In this document: one piece after another, positions 1 through 4,197 of the stretch
Position numbering within the stretch: position 1 is the stretch's first letter
How the letters are laid out: each line of letters opens with the position of its first letter
NCBI GenBank assembly: GCA_041856085.1
Contig: JBHAFL010000078.1
Location: 1-5,126 of the forward strand
Direction of reading: 5' to 3'
Length of the DNA stretch: 5,126 bases
DNA from: RUG754 sp041856085
Lineage (GTDB): Bacteria > Bacillota > Clostridia > Peptostreptococcales > Anaerovoracaceae
Made by a program: the position numbers and the translations under genes
Notes under the pieces: generated by a model
What the model saw: the letters and a program-made list of their open reading frames with translations, nothing else
The model's database searches: none
Told to the model about the DNA's origin: nothing

Positions 1-1
1 G

Positions 2-439
2 AGCTACAGCGAGGCTCTCAAGCAGGCTCAGGAGCTGGGCTTCGCCGAGAGCGACCCTAAGGCTGACGTGGAGGGAATCGACGCAGCTAATAAGCTGACC
101 ATACTTGTGGCGCTCCTTTTCGGTAAGTACGTGCATCCTATGAGCATACCGAGGTGCGGGATGGCTCACATAACCGGAGAGGATATCAAGAACGCTAAAG
201 CAAAAAATGAGAAGATAAAGCTGATAGCTCGTGCATATTTTAAGGACGGCGAGCTGAAATGCAGCGTCAAGCCCGAGGGGGTTCCCGATTCACACCCTCT
301 TTCGGGGGTTTCGAACGAGTTTAACGCAGTATATATAACGGGCGACGCTGTGGGGGAAACTATGCTCTACGGCAGGGGAGCGGGCGCGCTTCCGACAGGT
401 TCCGCCGTCGTAGGCGACATAATCAGCTTGGTCAGATAG
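2..439 (+). CDS. hom: Homoserine dehydrogenase, C-terminal part (5' end outside window)
   Basis: Homoserine dehydrogenase reduces aspartate semialdehyde to homoserine with NAD(P)H, the branch step to threonine and methionine in the cytoplasm. Only the last 145 residues are present; the frame is open to the window edge, so the GTG at 68 is an internal valine, not a start. Residues 9-31 of the fragment match the family signature A-x3-G-[FY]-A-x2-DP-x2-D-V-x-G-x-D-x3-K completely, including the Asp (D27) and Lys (K31) known to be catalytic in this family. The closing segment GRGAGALPTGSAVVGDI (about residues 120-136 onwards) is the usual end of the catalytic domain. The protein then stops within a few residues, so the C-terminal ACT regulatory domain of many Gram-positive homoserine dehydrogenases is missing. 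The DNA after the TAG is A-rich and shows no continuation in any frame, so a simple frameshift is unlikely. No clear terminator follows. Confidence 0.95.
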   Translation, partial: SYSEALKQAQELGFAESDPKADVEGIDAANKLTILVALLFGKYVHPMSIPRCGMAHITGEDIKNAKAKNEKIKLIARAYFKDGELKCSVKPEGVPDSHPLSGVSNEFNAVYITGDAVGETMLYGRGAGALPTGSAVVGDIISLVR

Positions 440-457
440 GCGATATTCAGCATAATT

Positions 458-559
458 AAGCAAAAAATTAAACTACATAAGAATAATTTTGACGAGAAAT
501 ATTCGAGCCGAGAAAAAAATCAAGCAAAAATTCAAACTGATAAAATATTCAAGCAAAAA
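458..559 (+). repeat. Three short A-rich direct repeats, AAGCAAAAA
   Basis: AAGCAAAAA occurs at 458-466, 522-530 and 551-559. The first two copies extend as the near-identical 17-mers AAGCAAAAAATTAAACT (458-474) and AAGCAAAAATTCAAACT (522-538). They lie in the 267-base hom to SEC-C-gene spacer (440-706), which holds no convincing gene. On the + strand this spacer is far richer in A than T: by hand count of 481-660, about 95 A against 45 T. The repeats may be protein-binding sites, an UP-element-like A-tract region, or chance in A-rich DNA. Confidence 0.4.
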
Positions 560-568
560 TCGTTAGTT

Positions 569-597
569 TTGATATTTAAAAATGAAATTAAGATAAA
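569..597 (+). promoter_or_regulatory. Weak sigma-A-type promoter candidate for the SEC-C protein gene
   Basis: TTGATA at 569-574 (5 of 6 to the -35 consensus) is separated by 17 bases from GATAAA at 592-597 (4 of 6 to the -10 consensus). It would start transcription near 604, about 100 bases before the ATG at 707. The A+T-rich context makes chance matches easy, so this is only the best-spaced pair I found; TATATT at 661-666 is a better -10 but has no -35 partner. Confidence 0.25.
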
Positions 598-622
598 AGT
601 TTTTGCGATTTATCAAAAAACT
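598..622 (+). repeat. AT-rich inverted repeat in the hom/SEC-C spacer
   Basis: AGTTTTTG (598-605) and CAAAAAACT (614-622) are complementary apart from one extra A, around an 8-base centre. The stem is mostly A-T and is not followed by a T run, so it is a poor terminator. It could be an operator-like site or chance in biased sequence. Confidence 0.25.
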
Positions 623-706
623 AAACGCCCAAAAATAAAAAAAGAATCAATATAAAAAAATATATTCAGTAAAGGCAAACAATATTTAAGAGGAGAGTAA
701 GGAATA

Positions 707-1204
707 ATGAGCTATTACAAGGAATGGAACGAGTTGGCGGAATCACAGACCGATGAAACTTTTGAGGCGTTTTGGAAAGAGTACGCGGGAACCGAAAAGA
801 AAGTTTATCAGCATATTTTAGCCAGCTATCCCGCTAAATTAGAGGGTAAATATATCGATTTGGTGAATCAATTCGAAGCGAAGCCGGAATATTTTATGGG
901 CTTTTGCGACGGAATCAATTCATCGCTGATAGAAGAGAACAAGCTTGAGGACATCAGCGACGACAGCGTGATAGGCTTCGATATCGATTTTGAAAGGCTG
1001 TTTTTTAATATGCTGAAAGCGGAGGCTGATTATCTCTACACGCTTGAGGAATGGCTTAATGTATTCGGAGAGGATAAGTTAAAAGAAATCGTTAAAGACT
1101 TCAAGCGCTCGAAGATAGTTCACGCGGAGAAGAAGCCCGGAAGAAACGAGCCTTGCCATTGCGGAAGCGGCAAAAAATACAAGCAGTGCTGCGGTAAGAA
1201 TTAG
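707..1204 (+). CDS. SEC-C zinc-motif protein of unknown function (165 aa)
   Basis: The C-terminus carries a complete SEC-C motif: residues 144-165 begin PGRNEPCHCGSGKKY, with the CxC...CC zinc ligands C150, C152, C161 and C162. This is the motif found at the end of SecA, where it binds zinc and helps contact SecB and ribosomes, and it recurs in many unrelated small proteins. Residues 1-140 are acidic, rich in W, Y and F, and look helical, with no signal peptide or membrane segment; I recall similar roughly 160-residue proteins in clostridia but can name no function. The ATG at 707 is supported by AGGAGAG at 691-697, nine bases upstream. The gene is followed by a terminator and preceded by a long A-rich spacer, so it is probably transcribed alone. 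It is not SecA: it is far too short and has no ATPase motifs. A zinc-dependent protein- or RNA-contact role is a guess from the motif only. Confidence 0.9.
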   Translation: MSYYKEWNELAESQTDETFEAFWKEYAGTEKKVYQHILASYPAKLEGKYIDLVNQFEAKPEYFMGFCDGINSSLIEENKLEDISDDSVIGFDIDFERLFFNMLKAEADYLYTLEEWLNVFGEDKLKEIVKDFKRSKIVHAEKKPGRNEPCHCGSGKKYKQCCGKN

Positions 1205-1236
1205 AGCATCAGCGAAAAAAATATAAGCCTTGAAAC

Positions 1237-1274
1237 TATGCGTGTTGCCATTATCGGGAGCACGCGTGTTTTTT
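1237..1274 (+). terminator. Intrinsic terminator after the SEC-C protein gene
   Basis: GCGTG (1240-1244) pairs with CACGC (1261-1265). The stem extends inward through T-G and T-A pairs (1245-1246 with 1259-1260) and, past one mismatch, CC with GG (1248-1249 with 1256-1257), closing on a six-base loop. Outward it extends by A-T and G-T pairs (1237-1239 with 1266-1268). Six T residues (1269-1274) follow directly. It sits 32 bases after the TAG and separates this gene from the rpoN promoter. Confidence 0.75.
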
Positions 1275-1293
1275 AGAAATACATTAGGCGCCA

Positions 1294-1310
1294 AACTTGA
1301 ATAACAAGTT
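1294..1310 (+). promoter_or_regulatory. Inverted repeat overlapping the rpoN -35, possible operator
   Basis: AACTTG (1294-1299) and CAAGTT (1305-1310) form a perfect 6-base inverted repeat with a 5-base centre. It covers the proposed -35 hexamer at 1297-1302, a place where a bound protein could block RNA polymerase. No regulator is identified, and a 6-base arm is short enough to arise by chance. Confidence 0.3.
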
Positions 1311-1326
1311 ACGGTTGTGGTATAAT
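1297..1326 (+). promoter_or_regulatory. Sigma-A-type promoter with extended -10, upstream of rpoN
   Basis: TTGAAT (1297-1302) and a perfect TATAAT (1321-1326) are 18 bases apart, and TGG directly before the -10 makes the extended form TGNTATAAT. Predicted transcription start is about 1333, leaving a leader of about 125 bases before rpoN. It lies just after the upstream terminator, as expected for a new transcription unit. The -10 is itself the outer part of the left arm of the large palindrome at 1320-1358, so extruded or protein-bound palindrome DNA would hide it. Confidence 0.6.
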
Positions 1327-1358
1327 ATTTACGCAGCTTCGCTGCGTAAATATTATAC
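1320..1358. repeat. Perfect 18-base-arm palindrome containing the rpoN -10
   Basis: GTATAATATTTACGCAGC (1320-1337) is exactly reversed and complemented at 1341-1358, around a 3-base centre TTC. Symmetry puts a TATAAT on both strands, but the minus strand copy has no recognisable -35 or TG extension. If transcription starts near 1333, the RNA keeps only the inner GCAGC/GCTGC pairs as a small hairpin at its very 5' end, which could protect it from decay. There is no T run, so it is not a terminator. Confidence 0.85.
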
Positions 1359-1373
1359 GGAGATTATATCGCC

Positions 1374-1414
1374 GTGCGATAATTTTGCCTGAATGAACTC
1401 CGGCAAAATCGCAC
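1374..1414 (+). promoter_or_regulatory. Bulged hairpin in the rpoN mRNA leader
   Basis: GTGCGA (1374-1379) pairs with TCGCAC (1409-1414), and TTTTGCC (1383-1389) with GGCAAAA (1402-1408), leaving a 3-base TAA bulge on the 5' side and a 12-base loop. Thirteen Watson-Crick pairs make this a stable structure that would be fully transcribed from the promoter at 1297-1326. No T run follows, so it is a leader structure and not a terminator. It does not match a riboswitch class that I recognise. Confidence 0.55.
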
Positions 1415-1418
1415 ATGG

Positions 1419-1448
1419 CTGAATTATACCATGTAAACATGGTATAAT
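1419..1448 (+). promoter_or_regulatory. rpoN: Second extended -10 element right before rpoN, possible near-leaderless promoter
   Basis: CTGAAT (1419-1424) is 18 bases from a perfect TATAAT (1443-1448), again preceded by TGG. Hexamers, spacing and TG extension closely mirror the promoter at 1297-1326. Transcription would begin about 1454-1456, only two to four bases before the ATG at 1458, so any transcript would be almost leaderless. The -35 is weak and the -10 sits in a palindrome, so the match may simply come from repeat structure. Confidence 0.3.
1423..1448. repeat. Palindrome with 12-base arms just before the rpoN start
   Basis: ATTATACCATGT (1423-1434) is perfectly mirrored by ACATGGTATAAT (1437-1448) around AA. 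It ends nine bases before the rpoN ATG, within the span a starting ribosome would cover. In RNA it would form a stable hairpin at the place where a Shine-Dalgarno sequence should be; in DNA it could be an operator. Confidence 0.8.
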
Positions 1449-1457
1449 AACATCGCT

Positions 1458-2870
1458 ATGAAACTTGGATACGACCTTAAAATTGAACAATCGCAGAAGC
1501 TTATGATGACTCCTGAGCTTATTCAGGCTATTCAGATTCTCCAGTTTAATTCTCATGAGCTCGATGAATATGTACAGAACGAAATGCTCGAAAATCCTCT
1601 GCTTGAGATAGACCACAAGGATATCAGAGAGCGCGAGGCGTCTAAGAGCGAGCAGCTCCAAAAAAAAGAAGCCGAGCAGGACGAGATAGACCTTAGGGAA
1701 AAGATAGTTGAGTCGGACTATGATGACATAAGCTATAAGCAGTGGGAGCACCGTGCGTCGAACGAAGACACGCTCACTTTCGACCAGTACACCTCAAGGG
1801 AAGAAACCTTGCAGGATTATCTTTTGTTGCAGCTTACTTTCTCCCGTTTAGAGGGTGAAGATAAAAAAATAGGTCGTTTCATAATCGAAAACATAGACGA
1901 TAACGGCTATCTTACCGTGGAGAGCTCGGAGATAAGCAGAGCTTTCAGGACAGATGAGAGCAGGGTAGAAGAGATAATCGAGGTTATTCAGGGCTTCGAG
2001 CCTGCCGGAATTGCGTCGAGAACTCTTGAAGAATGTTTGATTATCCAGCTTTCGGCGAAAGGTCTTCTGGAAGACAGCGTGGAGTATATAATACTGCATC
2101 ATCTGCAGGATATAGGCGAAAACAGGCTTCAACTCGTATCGAAGAAGACGGGGCTTTCGATTCCGGAGGTTCAGATGATAGGCGACCTCATAAGGACGCT
2201 TGAGCCTAAACCCGGAAGAAAATATTCCTCAGGCGCGGACGTAAGGTATATAGTTCCCGACGTTATAGTAGAGAAACAGGACGACGGCTTCGTCGTCTAC
2301 TCTAACGACAGCTCGGTTCCCCATCTTATGGTAAGCTCATATTATGTTAACTTGGCGAAGACGCATAAGGAGGACGAAGAAGTCCAAAAATATTTAAGCG
2401 ACAAGTACAGTTCCGCACTGTGGCTGATAAGATCCATACAGCAGAGGAAACAGACGATATTTAACGTGGCGAGCGCGGTCGTCGACTATCAGAAAGACTT
2501 CCTCGAAAAGGGTGACAAGTACATTAAGACGATGACTCTTAAGCAGATCGCCGACATAGTGGGAGTACACGAATCAACCGTCAGCAGGAGCATAAACGGT
2601 AAATATATACAGACACCGAGGGGCGTTTATGAGATTAAGTATTTTTTCTCCTCGGGAGTGCAGAATGCCGAGGGAGACGGTCTGTCCTCGAATTCCATCA
2701 AAAAAATAATCAAGGAACTCATCGACGGTGAAGAGCCTAAGAAGCCGTATTCCGACCAGGACCTGGTGGGGCTTCTCTCTAAAGAGGGTATAGAGATATC
2801 AAGGAGAACCGTCGCAAAATACCGAGAGAGCATGGGTATTCTCTCGTCATCGAAGAGAAGACGGTTTTAG
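1458..2870 (+). CDS. rpoN: RNA polymerase sigma-54 factor
   Basis: Sigma-54 (RpoN/SigL) directs RNA polymerase to -24/-12 promoters and needs an AAA+ enhancer-binding protein to open DNA. The 470-residue length is normal. Residues 1-50 are the Q- and L-rich activator-interacting region, with the typical QKLMMTPELIQAIQILQ and NEMLENPLLE; residues 51-110 are the acidic, variable region II; about 115-310 is the core-polymerase-binding domain (FIIENIDDNGYL, GFEPAGIASRTLEECL); about 315-470 binds DNA, with a helix-turn-helix at 357-388 (LKQIADIVGVHESTVSRSI) that reads the -12 element. The RpoN box at 448-457 reads SRRTVAKYRE, with Ser for the usual first Ala. The ATG at 1458 fits the family N-terminus exactly, and an in-frame TAA at 1434 leaves no upstream start, yet no Shine-Dalgarno lies before it. 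pgk follows after 42 bases with no terminator, so read-through is likely. No enhancer-binding protein is encoded in the window. Confidence 0.97.
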   Translation: MKLGYDLKIEQSQKLMMTPELIQAIQILQFNSHELDEYVQNEMLENPLLEIDHKDIREREASKSEQLQKKEAEQDEIDLREKIVESDYDDISYKQWEHRASNEDTLTFDQYTSREETLQDYLLLQLTFSRLEGEDKKIGRFIIENIDDNGYLTVESSEISRAFRTDESRVEEIIEVIQGFEPAGIASRTLEECLIIQLSAKGLLEDSVEYIILHHLQDIGENRLQLVSKKTGLSIPEVQMIGDLIRTLEPKPGRKYSSGADVRYIVPDVIVEKQDDGFVVYSNDSSVPHLMVSSYYVNLAKTHKEDEEVQKYLSDKYSSALWLIRSIQQRKQTIFNVASAVVDYQKDFLEKGDKYIKTMTLKQIADIVGVHESTVSRSINGKYIQTPRGVYEIKYFFSSGVQNAEGDGLSSNSIKKIIKELIDGEEPKKPYSDQDLVGLLSKEGIEISRRTVAKYRESMGILSSSKRRRF

Positions 2871-2900
2871 TGAAACACTTTATTGATATTCGTTTCTTGC

Positions 2901-2907
2901 AAGGAGG
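2901..2907 (+). promoter_or_regulatory. pgk: Strong ribosome binding site that sets the pgk start
   Basis: AAGGAGG is five A bases upstream of the ATG at 2913. The reading frame is also open from a TTG at 2883, but that start would have no ribosome binding site, would translate through this one, and would add ten residues absent from the family. Confidence 0.9.
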
Positions 2908-2912
2908 AAAAA

Positions 2913-4103
2913 ATGAAAAAGACAGTTAGGGATATCGAATTAAAAGGCAAGCGTGCTTTGGTAAGGTGTGATTTTAACGTGCCACTTAAAGACGGCATAA
3001 TCACCGATGACAATCGAATCGAAGCGGCGCTGCCTACTATAGAATATCTCATACGGCAGGGTGCAAGAGTAGTCCTGATGTCCCATTTAGGACGTCCCGG
3101 AGGTGAGCCTAAACCCGAGTGCTCGCTTAAGCCGGTGGCGGACAGGCTTTCGGAGCTTCTAAAAAAAGACGTCATATTCGCGGATTCTCCGCTCGTTGTG
3201 GACGATTCGGTTATAGCCGAGGCGAATGAGCTTGAGGACGGTCAGGTTATGCTTATCGAAAACGTCAGGTTCCGTAAGGAAGAAACTAAAAACGAGCCTG
3301 CATTCGCTAAAGAGCTCGCTTCGCTCGGAGACGTCTTTGTAAACGACGCGTTCGGAACCGCTCACAGGGCGCATGCTTCGACCGCCGGAATTGCCGAGTA
3401 TCTGCCTTGCGTATCGGGGTTCCTTATTGAAAAGGAGATAAGGTTCTTGGGAGATACCGTGAATAATCCTGAGAGACCGTTCGTAGCCATAATAGGAGGC
3501 TCTAAGGTAGGAGATAAGATTACGGTAATTGAGAAGCTGCTCGAAAAAGTGGATACCCTTTTAATAGGTGGCGGTATGACATATACTTTTTATAAGTCGC
3601 AGGGGCTCGAAATCGGCAAATCCATACTCGACGAAGAAAACATCGGGCTTGCCGCGGAGCTTTTGAGACGAGCCGAAGAAAAAGGAGTAAGACTGGTTTT
3701 GCCGATTGACAATATATGTGCTAAGGAATACAGTAACGATTCCGAGCGTGCGGTTTACTATGCCGATGAGATTCCCGAGGATATGATGGCTCTCGATATC
3801 GGACCGGAAACCGTCGAACTGTTCAGAGGGATACTGAAAGACGCTAAAACGGTAGTCTGGAACGGGCCAATGGGAGTTTTCGAAATGGATAATTTCGCTG
3901 CGGGAACCAGAGGCGTTGCGGAGATATTAGCGGGACTCGACGCAGTTACTGTAATCGGCGGCGGAGACTCGGCTGCGGCAGTTGAGAAGTTCGGCTTAAA
4001 GGAAGAGATGACTCATATATCGACAGGCGGCGGAGCATCGCTTGAGTTCTTAGAGGGTAAGGAACTGCCCGGTGTAGCGGTAATCGAGGACAAGCTGATT
4101 TAG
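2913..4103 (+). CDS. pgk: Phosphoglycerate kinase
   Basis: Phosphoglycerate kinase transfers the phosphate of 1,3-bisphosphoglycerate to ADP, the first ATP-yielding step of glycolysis, in the cytoplasm. The 396-residue length is usual for the family. The N-terminal substrate domain shows the signature RALVRCDFNVPL (14-25), with D20 and N22, then R35, SHLGRP (57-62; H58, R61), R118 and the AHRAHAS loop (R152). The C-terminal nucleotide domain has GGSKVGDK (195-202), NGPMGVFE (317-324), GGGDSAAA (349-356) and GGGASLEFLEG (372-382). All expected binding residues appear present, so it should be active. It follows rpoN closely and is followed, 94 bases on, by gap, which makes its substrate. In most clostridial glycolytic operons gap comes before pgk, so the order here is reversed. 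The start at ATG 2913 is set by its ribosome binding site and family alignment. Confidence 0.98.
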   Translation: MKKTVRDIELKGKRALVRCDFNVPLKDGIITDDNRIEAALPTIEYLIRQGARVVLMSHLGRPGGEPKPECSLKPVADRLSELLKKDVIFADSPLVVDDSVIAEANELEDGQVMLIENVRFRKEETKNEPAFAKELASLGDVFVNDAFGTAHRAHASTAGIAEYLPCVSGFLIEKEIRFLGDTVNNPERPFVAIIGGSKVGDKITVIEKLLEKVDTLLIGGGMTYTFYKSQGLEIGKSILDEENIGLAAELLRRAEEKGVRLVLPIDNICAKEYSNDSERAVYYADEIPEDMMALDIGPETVELFRGILKDAKTVVWNGPMGVFEMDNFAAGTRGVAEILAGLDAVTVIGGGDSAAAVEKFGLKEEMTHISTGGGASLEFLEGKELPGVAVIEDKLI

Positions 4104-4111
4104 GCGGGACG

Positions 4112-4137
4112 CTTCGGTTTATACGCTTGAGCCGAGG
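4112..4137 (+). promoter_or_regulatory. Hairpin in the pgk-gap spacer
   Basis: CTTCGG (4112-4117) pairs with CCGAGG (4132-4137), including one G-T pair, around a 14-base loop. No T run follows, so it should not terminate transcription. A structure between two cotranscribed genes may affect mRNA processing or stability and so set gap above pgk, as is known for processing between cggR and gapA in Bacillus subtilis. ACGCTT also occurs twice, at 4109-4114 and 4123-4128. The spacer is otherwise not coding. Confidence 0.35.
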
Positions 4138-4138
4138 A

Positions 4139-4154
4139 TGGCAAGACGTCTGCG
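4139..4154 (+). promoter_or_regulatory. gap: Candidate sigma-54 (-24/-12) promoter for gap
   Basis: TGGCAAGACGTCTGCG matches the sigma-54 consensus TGGCACG-N4-TTGCW at 9 of 12 defined positions. The near-invariant GG (4140-4141) and GC (4152-4153) are separated by exactly 10 bases. Transcription would start around 4165, giving a 33-base leader that contains the gap ribosome binding site AGGAGG (4184-4189). The site is in the right orientation, in non-coding DNA, and the window encodes sigma-54 itself. Mismatches are C to A in the -24 block and two flanking positions in the -12 block. No enhancer-binding protein gene or binding site is identified, and a match this good could be chance. Confidence 0.35.
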
Positions 4155-4197
4155 CTCATACAGATAAAAACTATAGTTGACATAGGAGGACAAAGTT

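Larger units (their letters stand above)
1318..1448. repeat. Composite inverted-repeat element in the rpoN leader, possible MITE or BIME-like unit
   Basis: TGGTATAAT (1318-1326) is repeated directly at 1440-1448 and inverted, as ATTATACCA, at 1423-1431. Between these lie a perfect 18-base palindrome arm pair (1320-1358) and a bulged 13-pair stem (1374-1414). Terminal inverted repeats plus internal hairpins are the build of small non-autonomous elements (MITEs) and of REP/BIME-type repeats. I see no clear target-site duplication at either end and no transposase, so a purely regulatory leader is equally possible. Copy number in the genome would decide. Confidence 0.4.

Noticed and set aside
1238..1276. 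Tiny 12-codon frame MRVAIIGSTRVF between the SEC-C gene and rpoN
   Set aside because: It coincides with the terminator hairpin, has no ribosome binding site, and its likeness to a nucleotide-binding protein start is too short to mean anything.
1415..1447. Ten-codon frame, and an ATG-TAA start-stop pair at 1431-1436, in the rpoN leader
   Set aside because: Neither has a ribosome binding site, and both are explained by the palindrome at 1423-1448; a regulatory leader peptide cannot be supported.
2885..2901. TTGCA at 2897-2901 as the -12 half of a sigma-54 promoter for pgk
   Set aside because: The bases at the required -24 position (2887-2888) are TA rather than GG, and the predicted start would fall at the pgk start codon.
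2883..2912. Longer pgk reading frame starting at TTG 2883
   Set aside because: It would add ten residues not seen in the family, has no ribosome binding site, and would run through the strong AAGGAGG at 2901-2907 that serves the ATG at 2913.
1079..3374. Several minus-strand open frames of 68 to 132 codons opposite the SEC-C gene, rpoN and pgk
   Set aside because: They lie wholly or mostly antisense to clearly conserved genes, show no recognisable domains, and have the composition expected of shadow frames.
4144..4151. Palindrome AGACGTCT in the pgk-gap spacer as an operator
   Set aside because: Eight bases is short, and it falls inside the sigma-54-like element, which explains the site better; no matching regulator is visible.
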